Part shown: positions 40,744 through 51,514 of the stretch, piece by piece
Numbering within the stretch: position 1 is the first letter of the stretch
How the letters are laid out: each line of letters opens with the position of its first letter
Translations under genes and position numbers: made by a program
Assembly: GCA_009746045.1 (NCBI GenBank)
Contig: RPFO01000104.1
Coordinates: 4,128,272-4,188,271 of the forward strand
Length of the DNA: 60,000 nucleotides
Direction of reading: 5' to 3'
DNA from: Mesostigma viride
Lineage: Eukaryota; Streptophyta; Mesostigmatophyceae; Mesostigmatales; Mesostigmataceae
The notes under the pieces: generated by a model
The model's input: the letters and a program-made list of their open reading frames with translations, nothing else
What the model was told of the DNA's origin: nothing
Databases searched by the model: none

Positions 40744-43455
40744 CAGTGTTCCATTATACGGCGTATTATACGGTATAATACGGTATATAATACGCGTTAT
40801 ACAAGGTCGAGCGTATAATTTTTATCCGTTTTATACGAATTGCGTATTTTTACGTATGATACGGCGAATAACACGTATAAGCGCGCGTATATAAATGGGG
40901 TTTTCGCGCTCATCCGAGGTCCGGCAGCCATGCAAATTTTTCGTGCGGGAACCAAGGCGGGAATGCAAGGGAACTTAGAAACACTACGGAAACCATCCAC
41001 TGGTTGACATTTGGCGACCGTGAGACACAAGGATCTTACGAGCAAGCTACACTGTAGCATGGCAAGTTGGCAACCCTCCATGCTGTTTAGGTGCTCTGCC
41101 CTTGCCTCTCGGGCAGCCATGCACCGAATATTTAAGTCATACAGAAAACTTCATCTGGTGACTGGTACGAGAGCATGGCCGCTTTACATTTTCAATCTGT
41201 AGGCATGATCCTTAGTAGGTCTTGAAAAGCTTATATCCTTGGCCAGGCAACGTTTGGATCATTGTGCGCAGATATGTCTCGACCTTCTGCTCGATGCGGC
41301 AACCTCGTTTCAGCAACCAGGTGGCGACCGTGCATGTGCTAACTGTTGATAGGCGGGACATATGCCCCTACATTTGAACGCGGATAGATGTTTCACGTTA
41401 TATTCCTTACATGATTTATAAGCGACGACGGCCAGGAAAGGCTCGCAGCTACGTCCATCAGGTGGGCATGCTGGCTCCGTCAAGAAAGGTAATATGCGGT
41501 TTTGATCTGGTACGTGCTATCCTGTTCACGTGTTCATTCTACTGTATCAAGTTGTTGGGTGGATTGTAAAATAATCGTATACCTGTAATGGAGGTTTTTT
41601 GCTTGTTGTCTTTTGGTTGCTTTACTGCCTCTACGCATTATTGGCTCGTGATGGTTGGGGAATACCACTACGACTGTCATGCAGATTTTGGACCAGATTT
41701 GTCTGCTATTAGCTTATGCTTCATCGAAAGCAGTGACGTAGTGCTTGGCATTGTTTGTAAATATGATAAGCTTGATAACGCGATGTTTTTTCTTGCTAGA
41801 AACATCTCGAAACAAGTGGTTTTCTGGCCAGATCTAGCCACTATTTCTTGTTTTGCTCGCCAAAGTCAGCCTTCTTCTTGTGTGCTCCTCATGCATACAA
41901 GAAACATGGAGATGCCCAGGACCTGCTTGCATGGAAGCATAGCCATCTTAGTTCTTTTGCTTTTTTCATCTTTCCATTTCATTTGGCGTTGTTTTTTAGG
42001 GTATAATGCATAGGTAATCTAGCTCCTCGTGAACCCCGGTTTACACGTCCAGTGTTCCCAAGCACTGCTGAGCAGTGGCAACCCATGTATCATGTGTAAG
42101 TTCACGGCGCTACACACCGCGGCGCAGGCTTCGGAAACGCATGCTGCACTTGTCTCTCGCCTTAACCAGGTGGAAGGCAAGTGCGGCGTGCTCATGAAGA
42201 AGCTTGAGGCCATCACCGCCCACACCGAGGCCCTGGCCACACAGGTCCCAAAGCTAGCGGAGCAGACGGCCACCATTGCCTCCCAGCCACCCCGGCAGGA
42301 TGCTGGTGACCTCCCGCTCTCCTACGCGGACCTGCTGCGGACAGCGACCGCCTCCACCACCGACGCCATCGCCACGAAGCTCCAGGAGCTGGAGGACCAC
42401 CGCCAGGCCCAGCAACGGGAGGTCACCGATCGCGCTCGCCGCGAGTGCCGAGTGGTGCTACGTCGCTTCCCCCAGAAGCCAGGTGAGACGTCAACCTCCC
42501 TTGCTGACGAGATCAAGAAACAGCTTCTTACCCTCATGGGCCTGGTAGGTGAGGTAGAACTGCGTGGGTGCCACCGCCTTCCCCACTCACGGGACAAGGC
42601 GGCCACCCCACCAGTCCTGCTCACCTTCCTCTCCCCTGAGGATAAGCAGCGGTTCCTCTCTCGTCGCAAGCGGTTGCACGACCTCACCTGGACGCTGGAT
42701 GACGACCTAACCCCCGCTCAGCAACAGCAGCGACGCGACCTGTGGCCGGAATACCTCCGCCATAAGCAGGACCCCAGAAGCCCAAGGTGTACTGGAGGGG
42801 CGGGGACCTGATGATCAACCACAAGATGTGGACGCCCCCAGCGGGCTAGAATAGCAATAGCCCTAGCTTGTAACCATTGGAGTCACTGTCGCTAAGGCAG
42901 CCATGCCTAGAATGTTTGCCTAGCTGTGCCAACAAACCTAGTCACGTGCCGCCAACGCACGGTACACAACCAGCCATAGCCTTAGCCTAGTTCTAGTACA
43001 GCCATGCTACGCCCTGGCTATGTTCAGATTACTTGCCCACGCTCCTTGCTATGACATGCTCACATGGGTCTTATTGCACCCACAGTTTGCCGGATCGTTA
43101 GCCTGTCCTTTTAGCTAGCCGCGCCCGATTGCAGCTGTGGCATGCCTTTGGCATGAAGGAGACTGGGGGTCTCTGCCCTTTCTCCTGTAGTGCACACACA
43201 GGGATTAAAAGCACTTCGGTGCTCCGTGACTCCCCAACGGGAGCACGAGTTTAATTAATTAATTAATTAATCATGTGTAATGTAGTGCCAGAAACATGTG
43301 GACTGCTTGAAATGATATCAAAATGCATGAAACAACCCCAAAAACGATGAAATCCAGTATTTGCGTATAATTTCCGGATAATACCGTATTATACCGTATT
43401 ATCCATTATACGGACCCCGCGCGTATAACCGCATATTGCGTATAATGGAACACTG
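40744..43455. mobile_element. hAT-superfamily DNA transposon, non-autonomous, 8-bp TSD
   Basis: The 8-bp sequence GTGCAGAC occurs at 40736-40743 and 43456-43463. The 17-bp terminal inverted repeats are perfect: CAGTGTTCCATTATACG at the left and its reverse complement at 43439-43455. Both subterminal regions are packed with TATACG/CGTATA motifs. An 8-bp TSD with CAGTG-type ends is diagnostic of hAT. Its length is 1.5 kb without the retroelement at 42100-43269. I see no transposase or BED zinc finger; the 141-codon frame at 41588-42013 is unrecognised. Confidence 0.88.
42100..43269 (+). mobile_element. ORF1-only retroelement, family A copy 2 (5'-truncated) with TSD
   Basis: The 11-bp target duplication ATCATGTGTAA lies at 42089-42099 and 43270-43280, inside the hAT element. 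The copy starts within the ORF1 coiled coil and is open from there to near the C-terminus (42100-42811, ..DDDLTPAQQQQRRDLWPEYL). It then carries the same ORF1-to-3'UTR passage as copy 1, the hairpin (43226-43246) and (TTAA)n. It shows the empty site for the 129-bp insertion of copy 1. Confidence 0.9.
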
Positions 43456-44823
43456 GTGCAGACGCAGACTCATTCTACCTGGCCACCCGAGCCAACCGTC
43501 GGCGTCGCCTCGACGCGTTGGCATGGGAAGAATCGAAACGGTGATTGAAAGCATAAGTCCCCAACCCGCCCCCCCTACCCCACCATGCACCTCCACCCCC
43601 ACCCCCATCACCACCCTGCTCCATCTCCACCCCCACCCCCGCCTGCACCCCCCTTTTCGGTCAACGCGCGCCCTTGGTCATCGCCACCTTCAACGCCCGC
43701 ACGCTCCAGCCCGACGCTCAACCGCTGTCATTGCCTGCGCAGTGTCGACTGTCAGTGCCATCGAGTCTCCAATCTTACTGGTTTCTGCATCGACAATAAT
43801 ATCGCCATCCTGGGAATCCAAGAACACAGGCGCACTCGGCATCGGCCCGCGGATCAACTGCCCTTGTTGCTGACGGCATCGACGGCTGGCGGTTCTACTA
43901 CGGAGGCGGCGACGGCACCGGGAACGGGGGCGTCGGTCTCCTCTGCTCCCCGCTCGCCGTACGCCACATGGGCGAACCCCAGCTGGTCAACGCTCGGCTC
44001 CTCGTGGCCACTTTTCATTCGATGGAGGGCCACTCGACCTACGCCCTGACGGTGGGCGTTGGTTACGCACCCCACTCCGGCCACCCAGAACAAGACCGCA
44101 AGGACTTAGAACTTTGCAGCGCTGGAGAACCTGGCGAACGGCATCCCTGGTCGCAACTACCTCGCTCTGCTGCTGGACGCCAACGCCACGCTACCACCAG
44201 GTACTGGCGGATGTCAGCACGCCCTCAACGGTACGGTCTCCAATGCCAACACTGAACTTTTTGCTGATTTGCTTACGACATGCGATTTGGTCACTGCCAA
44301 CACCCGCTTCCCACATAGTCCAGATGCTTTGGTCACACACACCTCGCCAACTGGCACTGAACGCTGCATTGACTATGTTGTAATGCGCAAGCGTCATCAA
44401 GGATCTGTACTAGCTGCTCGCTCGCATGTGATCCCCCTGGTGCGCTCCGATCATCGCATCGTCACCGCCCGCATCCGCCTGCGATTCCCCTCGCCCTTTC
44501 GTAAGCACGTGGCACCACCTGATTTGCGCACACTTCAGTTGCTCGAGAAATCTGACGACGCTCTGGAGGACTTCCCTGAAAAACGCGCCCACAAGCGCGC
44601 CGCAGAGGCGTTCGTCGACGCGCTGGACATCCCGGCCAGCCACGCCCAGCTGTTCGCTGCCGGCCCGGCATCGGCCCTTCGGCACCTCGCTGACACTGAA
44701 GCTGCCCGCGGCCGGGGCCCTACTGCCCCCCCGCCGCCCGCCCCGCTTCACCAGCCTGCACCGGCTCCCCGCCGTCATCCAGGCCCGGCAAGCCCTGCGC
44801 GACAACAGCGACCCCGAGTTAGG

Positions 44824-45393
44824 CCGAATTAACTTGGGTGCTCGGAAGTGGTTATTCCGGGCAAAATAGTGTGACGGACCGATTTGCCTCAGTGGGCAAA
44901 AGGTTCCGGCACTATTTAACCTAACTAAAACCTGGCCTCGTGGAGGGGGGACGAAGAGCCCGAGACATCCGCCTAGGCCGCTGAGCACGCAAATAATATT
45001 GCGCCGGAACTGCCTCAGTGAGGATTCGAACCCCTGACCTCCAAGGTGCACAGGTTTTAGTAGGTTAATAACGTACGAGTGCCCGGAATAACGTACGAGT
45101 GGGAAGTGCGCACTTCCGAGCACCCAAGTTAATTCGGCCGAATTAACTTGGGTGCTCGGAAGTGGTTATTCCGGGCAAAATAGTGTGACGGACCGATTTG
45201 CCTCAGTGGGCAAAAGGTTCCGGCACTATTTAACCTAACTAAAACCTGTGCACCTTGGAGGTCAGGGGGTCGAATCCTCACTGAGGCAGCTCCGGCGCAA
45301 TATTATTTGCGTGCTCAGCGGCCTAGGCGGATGTCTCGGGCTCTTCGTCCCCCCTCCACGAGGCCAGGTTTTAGTTAGGTTAAATAGTGCCGG
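44824..45393. mobile_element. Fold-back element pair forming a ~570-bp imperfect palindrome
   Basis: Unit 1 (44824-45137) has terminal inverted repeats beginning CCGAATTAACTTGGGTGCTC; unit 2 starts back to back at 45138. The first ~107 bp of unit 2 repeat the first 107 bp of unit 1 directly. The following ~125-bp core is in the opposite orientation. The core is flanked in both units by 28-bp inverted repeats (CCGGCACTATTTAACCTAAC..). A tRNA-like B-box (GGTTCGAATCC, minus strand, 45022-45032) lies in the core. The pair interrupts LINE C ORF2 between endonuclease and reverse transcriptase. Confidence 0.8.
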
Positions 45394-46802
45394 TAACTCC
45401 CCGCCCGCTACGCCCGCCTCAAAGCTGATTACCACTCGGCCATCCGGCAGGCGACCAAGGAGCAGGAGGACCTTCATGTCCGCGAGTACTTCGCCCGGCC
45501 ACCTCAGGCAAGGACCAGCACGGCAAGTACGCCTGGACCCGCCTGCGTCACGCCCAACGGCCCGCCGGCGGCGCGCAGCCGGCGCCGCGGACGCTCTCTG
45601 GCTCACCGCAGCAGCAGCTCGACCAGTGGTATTCCTCCCAGTCCCGGCTGCTCGGCGCCCCCCCGCCGCCTCCGCCACTTGGCCCTCTGGCGGCCGCACG
45701 CCTGGCAGTAGCACCGGCGGACGTCCCTGCGCCGCCCACGCCGCCCGCCGCTGAGCAGGACTACACGTACCCAGCCCTGACGGAACCCCTGGCCGACCCC
45801 AACGAGCTCCCGCCGTTCACTGTGCTCGAGCTGAGCACCGCCGCCAAGCAACTCCGCTTCTATGCCGCCGTTGGACCTGACCAGCTCCCAGCCCCGGTGA
45901 TTAAGCTGACGGCGCTCACGGGGTTCCTGCTTGACGTCTGCAACCGGATCCTGCTTGCCGACGCTCTATGGGCTGTACTTGCTCGCGCTCGCGTCCCCAC
46001 TCCCCTGATTACCGTCATCCGCACGCTGTATGATGAGGGGTTGACCACTTCGGTGCGCACTCAACACGGCATTACCCCGCCATGCCCACTGCAGACCGGC
46101 GTCTGGCAGGGTTGCGTCCTGTCGCCGTACCTGTTTATTATTGTAGTGGATTATGTTATTATGCGCCAGGCACGTGCTCGCTTTGCTAGCATTGCAGGCC
46201 GTGCCCCTGGCCTAGCCATCACGAACGAGCTTGGGGAAGGGGGGCCGACTAACAAGCAGAATTTACTAGCTGACCTCATTTATGCCGACGACATCACGCT
46301 CATCGAGAAGCCGGAGTCTGCCCAACTCTTTGGCTGAACTGCCTGGCGCTCGAGGCTCGGGCGGTTGGTCTAGAAATCAGCCCCAAAACGGAGGCCCTGG
46401 CCCTCCGCATGGCAGGGCCCCCACCCACACTCCGCCTCTTAGACGATGCCGAGGTCAACTACCCTCCTTCAGGCCGCTTCAAGCTGCTCGGCAGTTGGCT
46501 TCCCGACTGGGAGGACGACATGACGACACGGATCGGCATGGCGTGGGCGCACCTCCATGACCACCGCCGCTGGTGGAGCAACCCCGCCCTATCCCGGATC
46601 GTCAAGCGTGACCTCTTCAAGGTCGTCATTCTGACGATCCTGACCTACGGCGCCGAGACGTGGACACTGATGCAGGAGCTGGAGCAACGACTCGACGGCG
46701 CCGTCACCAAGATGCTGCACAAGGCCCAGTAACATCCCCTTTGGCTTGCACATTAGCAATGAGGTTTTGTACGCTGATTTGCCCTACATTGTTTCCCACA
46801 TT

Positions 46803-47907
46803 TCCCAGGTGGAAGGCCGAGTCGGCCAAGGCACCGTGAAACTTGAGGCAGTTGCTGCAAAGGTAGACGCCCTGGCCACGCAGGTCCCCGAGATCGCCGA
46901 GCGAAAGGCCACCATCGCCGCCCAACCTGCTGGTAGGGCTATAGCGATGACCCCTCGACTCGCGCCTCCTGGGCGGACCTGCTCAAGAGCCAGGCATCCT
47001 CTACCACGACCGCCATCACCACCAAGCTCCAGGAGCTGGAAGACACGCGCCGCAAGGCCGCTGACCGCGACCGTCGCCGCTGCCGGGTCATCCTCAGGCG
47101 CTTCGACATGCCGCCGGAGGAGACCCCAGACTCTCTTCTCGACGAGCTGAAGAAACAGCTCTTGGCGTGCATGCAGCTGCCAGGTGCGATACTGCAGGGC
47201 GCCTACCGCCTGCCCCATCCACGGGCCAACTCTAGACTGGGCCCCCTCCAGTGGTCCTCACCTTCAGCGACATCACAGCCCGAGTTCGGTTCCTCTCTTG
47301 CCGCGCAAGAAGCTGGTGGACACCTCCTGGTCGCTTGACGACGACCTGACGCCAGCCCAGCAGCAGCAACGCCGCGATCAGTGGCCCGACTACATCCGCC
47401 ACAAGACCAACCCCGAGAAGCCCCAAGTGTACTGGCGGGGCGGGGACCTCTATGTCAACAAGAAACTGTGGAAGCCCCCCCGGGCTTCCCCGGGATAGAG
47501 CACTCCAGCTAGTTGTCTAGATGGGGGCAATCGATTATGGGATAGCTTAGGCATTACAGCACTTGAAACGATATTAGCGCACAGCGTTATAGTACCTTCA
47601 ATTAGCTCTGGCACCTTGTGGCCATCAGCTTGCGCCTTAATTAGCCGACGTCTTGAGCCCACCTCACATTTGTAGCATAAGCTATGCATCAGCCTACCTA
47701 TGGTATTGCACTGGTTGTATTGCACCCACAGTGTTGCGCCCCGGCACCATGCCGTGGAGAGAGCGCTCTGTGGCCTGCCCACCTGCGGCAGTGAGAGAAG
47801 CTAGGGCGCCCTCCCTCCTTCTCGCTGTGTATATAGGGTTGAAGGTTCCTTTACTCTGTATTGGCACCCACGTGACGCAGTCACGTGCTTATTAATTAAT
47901 TAATTAA
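46803..47907 (+). mobile_element. ORF1-only retroelement inside LINE C ORF2, with TSD
   Basis: The 10-bp target duplication TTCCCACATT lies at 46793-46802 and 47908-47917. Across the junction, LINE C ORF2 reads continuously (..LYADLPYIVSHI then IRHRRLGLAGHLART). The insert is 5'-truncated in the ORF1 coiled coil (VEGRVGQGTVKLEAVAAKVD). It carries the RRM part (CRVILRRFDMPPEETPDSLL) and C-terminal domain (LDDDLTPAQQQQRRDQWPDY) with frameshifts, a 3' UTR, the hairpin CACGTGAC-GCA-GTCACGTG (47869-47887) and (TTAA)n. Confidence 0.88.
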
Positions 47908-48398
47908 TTCCCACATTATTAGGCACAGGCGCCTGGGCCTAGCCGGGCACCTGGCCCGCACAGATCAGGTAGATACATCAGATAGACTAGCTGGCACCAA
48001 GCCCGCCCAGCCTGGGCGATATGTCCTCACCTGGCGTGCCCCCGGCCGCGCGCGGCAGGGCCGCCACCCGTGGACTTTTCGTGATAGACTCGGCATGGAC
48101 ATGTGCTACACTAGACGTGACGGGCTCACCCCCGGGCAACCTCCTGGTTTGTTTGTAATATGGAGGCAGATGGTGCGCAAGGATAGATGGCAAGTAGTGA
48201 TGAAGGAGACCACCCCCAAGCCTGTGGGGGCTCCGCGTGTGACCAAGTATGGCATTCATAGCGATTCGGGCCGCGGTGCCCACACCCCTGTAACTAGGAC
48301 CTAGATAGCTTATACCATCCATTCCATCCCATGTTCCCCTCCCACTGAGGACTTATGCTCACGTGACGCAGTCACATGTCTATTAATTAATTAATTAA

Positions 48399-49262
48399 TC
48401 AAGCTATGCCCAGCTAACTGAGGGGGAGCCTGTCATGGGGGGGAAGATCAGCATAGCTATACAAGAGCTAGAGCGTGGCATCTCAGCAGAGAGCAGCTCT
48501 CTGCATGGGCACAGCATAATAAATGGATAAAGCTAGGCATCATCTGGAGTGTGGCACATCATAATAGGCACACTATGTACATGGCTTAATAATACTCGTG
48601 AATCGGATGGTACAGAGCCTGTAGGAGGCTTATACATGTACATGGCCACGCCGCCACGGTCTATCTATTCTACACTACTACTGCTGTATTCGATCCCCTA
48701 AGCTGGGGCGTCTGGAGTCATTGGGGCCACGGGGGTCGCATGCCAGGGCTTGTGGCCGACGTAGATGGCCGCCCCCTTCCAGTACACCGGGCCTGCCCCG
48801 CCTTGGTCTGCCGGAGCTGGAGGTAGGTCGGCCATAGCTCCTGTCGCCGTTGTTGCTGCGCCAGGGCCCAAGTCGTCGTCAAGGGTGAAGTGAGTCTTCT
48901 CGAGCCGCTTGCGGCGTCTGAGGAAGGAAATCTTGTCCGCCGGGTTCTCAAAGATGAGAAGAAGCGGGCGCGCCCCTGCCTTACCCCGCGCGCGGGGAAG
49001 GCGGTGGGCGATCAGCTCGATCTCACCAGTCTGAGGCCCATGCGACCAAGCATTTCTCTCGCAAACGCACGTGTACTTGAGCTTCTCAGAATTCTCACCT
49101 TCCTCCATGTGTCGAAGTTCTTGACGATGACGTTGAGGCTGCGCTTGGCGAGCTCGGCCTCCTCGCGGAGGTTGAGCTTCTGTTGCTCGAGCTGTGCAGC
49201 GACGGCGGAGGTGGTGGCGGTGGTGTGCTGCTTAAGCATGTCCGCCCATCCATACAGAAGAT
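48399..49262 (-). mobile_element. ORF1-only retroelement fragment, family E, minus strand, copy 1
   Basis: On the minus strand ORF1 runs from WADMLKQHTTATTSAVAAQL through NVIVKNFDTWRKV and LIAHRLPRARGKAGARPLLL to a frameshifted C-terminal domain (HFTLDDDLGPGA..). A 3' UTR (GCTGTGCCCATGCAGAGAGC..) leads to TTGATTAATTAATTAATTAA near 48399. The 3' UTR matches the family E element at 38300-38994. It is adjacent to and directly repeated with copy 2. Confidence 0.7.
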
Positions 49263-50450
49263 AGGGCATGCATGGCGTCTCAGCAGAGAGTGGCTCTCTG
49301 CGTGGGCACAGCATAACTAAATAGATAAAGCTAGGCATCATCTGGCCGGTGTGTGGCGCGTCATGGGCACACATATACATGACTAAATAAAGCATGAGTC
49401 AGCTGGTATAGTGCGTGGAGTAGGCGTGCATGTACAAGGCCACGGTCTAACTATTCTACACGGCTACTGCTGTATTCCCCTAAGCTGGGGCGTCTGGAGT
49501 CACTGGAGCCGCGGGTGCATGTCGCGGGGGCCGTCGCGCGTGCAAGGGCTTGTGGCCGACGTAGATGGCCGCCCCCTTCCAGTACACCGGCTGGCCCGCC
49601 TTGGTCTGACGGAGCTCCAGGGACTGTAGGTCGGCCATAGCTCCCGTCGCCGTTGTTGCTGCGCCACGGTCAAGTCGTCGTCCAAGGTGAAGGGAGTCTT
49701 CTCGAGCCGCTTGCGGCGTCTGAGAAACGAAAGCTAAGTTGTCCGCCGGGCTCTTAAAGATGAGAAGAAGCGGAGGCGCGCCCCTGCCTTACCCCGCGCG
49801 CGGGGAAGGCGATGGGCGGCCAGCTTAATCTCACCAAGAAGGCCCATGCGATCAAGGATTTTGCTCTCAAACGCACGTGCAAGCTTCTCGGAATTCTCAC
49901 CTTCCTCCATGGCAAAGTAATTCTTGACGATGACGTTAAGGCTGCGCGTGGCGAGCTCGGCCTCCTCGCGGAGGTCGAGCTTCTGCTGCTGGAGCTGTGC
50001 TGCGACGGCGGAGGTGGTGGAGGTGGTGTGCTGCCCAGGTCTAGACTGGATGGGAGGAGCATCACCAGCCAGGCCAGCTGTGGTCCTTCACCGCCTGGGC
50101 GGTGATGCCTCCGGTGTTTTGCCGGCAGGCATCCGATGGCGATGGCGTTGTCCTGGAGGCGCTCGTCGATGTCGCGGAGCTGGGCGGTGATGGAGTCGGT
50201 GGAGGCGGAGGGGGGGGGGGGGGGGGGGGGCGAGGAGCCGGTGGCGGTGGCGGTGGGGATGGTGGGGAGCTCAGCAGCCAGCGTGCGGCGCCCACAGCTG
50301 CCACATCTGCAGCTAGGGGCGTCACGCGTGCTGTGAGAGGGCTTCTTGGAGGTGGACGAGCAAGGTGGATTCGGTCAAGGGGGTGGGTTTAATTGCAGAG
50401 GTCCGCGGCACAGCGCTGAAGGATGGAAAAGAGGGCGTCGAGTTGTTAGG
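49263..50450 (-). mobile_element. ORF1-only retroelement fragment, family E, minus strand, copy 2
   Basis: The arrangement is the same as copy 1: Pro-rich N-terminal part (50330-50100, with a 20-base G run at 50211-50230 on the plus strand), coiled coil, RRM part (SLNVIVKNYFAMEEGENSEK in the best frame) and C-terminal domain. The 3' UTR (49270-49500) is shared with copy 1 but ends at GCATGCCCTATCTTCTGTAT, where copy 1's ORF1 begins, so the two form a head-to-tail pair. Confidence 0.65.
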
Positions 50451-50866
50451 TAATTAAACTGCCCAGTGGGGTAGCTGGGATCTGACAGAGCGAGAGCGTT
50501 CGCGGGAGTTGCGGTTGACCTGTTTAGCGGAATTAATATTTTAGTCGATTTGTTTGTACGATCAAGGCTGCGTTTTGCCGGCTGTGGTGGCATCGTCACA
50601 ATATTGTGCTATATAGCCGTAGCTGATTATACTGGCGGATCGATACGTCTTGAACATGCATCGGATCCAATAGTCCGACTGAATTTGGGGCTCAGACGCT
50701 TGAGTTCTGAGCTCTGCTGTCAGCCATATATTTTAAAAATATAATTACTTACAGCAGAGTGAAATCACTCAAACCAAAGCAAACGCCCAGCTATAAACCT
50801 ATATACAGAGCCATGTCAAAGCTCTATACTACGATAAGACCAATGGAAACGCCTAACGGGAGGAAC
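50451..50866. other. Spacer between retroelement fragments
   Basis: AT-rich, with no recognisable gene. It may include the 5' leader of the minus-strand family E element on the left and the 3' end of the endonuclease-bearing fragment on the right. Confidence 0.4.
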
Positions 50867-51487
50867 CTAATAGCCCTGCTGCACCGCAAAATCAGCCCGC
50901 GTACGGCGGAGCATGATGTCAGCCATGGCCCGAGTCAGCGCCACCGACAAGCGCTGACGCCAATATGACGTCCAGGTCCGCGCCGACCATGGGGCCCGCT
51001 GGCCCTCCAGGTCCAGCCGGTCCTCCCGGAGCCGGCAACACTCCTTGAAGAAGGCGGAGGTCAGGGGCCCCATGGCCCCAAACTCCTCCAGGACAAAGGG
51101 CACCACACGATGGTGCCCGACGTCGCCGTAGGCCAGGAGCTTGGCCCGCTCCGCCCGGTCCGCCGTGTAACCTGCCGTGAGGGAGGCCCCAGCCACGTGG
51201 CTAAGAGCCAAGGGCCGCGCCACCGAAACGTCAATAAGCAGATGCCGGCCACCCCCCTCAAAGTCCAGCACCACGATGTCAGGCCGGTGGTTGGGGGAAT
51301 AGAAGGCAGCGCCATCCGCATCCTCGGACCGGATGTTCGCGTGGGGGAAAACCGACCGAATCATGGCGAGCACCACCGTCAGGAGGACACACTTGTGCAT
51401 ATTCTGATCCATATATGTACGCTCGTGGCTCGTGGCAATGCACCAGCTAGGTGCGCCTGCGCATAGGTACCTCCTTACCGGGAGCAC
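50867..51487 (-). pseudogene. C-terminal part of a retroelement polyprotein with a putative PD-(D/E)xK endonuclease
   Basis: A 206-codon minus-strand frame contains NHRPDIVVLDFEGGGRHLLI then DVSVARPLALSHVAG, and later ERAKLLAYGDVGHHRVVPFV. The RPD..(I)DVSV..K order resembles the restriction-like endonuclease at the end of some LINE proteins (R2/NeSL/CRE groups) and related retroelement C-termini. The identification is by motif only. It has no reverse transcriptase upstream, since the next DNA (51488 onward) is other retroelement sequence, so it is a fragment. It shows that a second endonuclease class of LINE existed beside the APE-type ones. Confidence 0.5.
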
Positions 51488-51514
51488 GTGTTTAATAAAT
51501 CAATTAGTAGGTAC

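Larger units (their letters stand above)
43464..48302 (+). pseudogene. Family C ORF2 remnant: APE endonuclease plus reverse transcriptase lacking motif A
   Basis: APE pieces are FCIDNNIAILGIQEHRR (about 43790), LLLDANATLPP in a shifted frame near 44170, and RCIDYVVMRKR..VRSDHRIVTARIRLRF (44360-44490). After the fold-back insertion, the RT frame 45822-46337 reads LLDVCNRILLAD directly into ALWAVLARARVP. Compared with family B this drops about 120 residues, including motif A (..KAFDTV). Motif B (WQGCVLSPYLF) and YADD (LIYADDITLI) remain. The C-terminus resumes after the 46803-47907 insertion (HLARTDQVDTSDRLAGTKPA) and ends near 48302. The enzyme must be dead. Confidence 0.8.
40344..48398 (+). 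mobile_element. LINE family C host element, interrupted by three insertions
   Basis: Removing the hAT (40744-43455), the fold-back (44824-45393) and the ORF1-only element (46803-47907) leaves a LINE with an ORF2 leader (ARG-rich, ..GRLRNLLRLHAFLMRAD joined across the hAT to ADSFYLATRANRRRR), an APE domain, a deleted reverse transcriptase and an ORF2 C-terminus (47918-48302). Then come the 3' UTR, the hairpin CACGTGACGCAGTCACATG (48360-48378) and (TTAA)n. The left border is not fixed and 40344 is approximate. Confidence 0.75.

Noticed and set aside
41588-42013. 141-codon ORF inside the hAT element as a transposase remnant
   Set aside because: No BED finger, RNase H-like motif or dimerisation motif could be seen, so no function is claimed.
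45011-45060. Possible tRNA gene (minus strand; GGTTCGAATCC and acceptor-like TGAGGCA)
   Set aside because: Only a T-arm and 3' acceptor half are visible. No D-arm or anticodon arm folds on that side, and the sequence is part of a fold-back repeat. I treat it as a tRNA-like promoter remnant.
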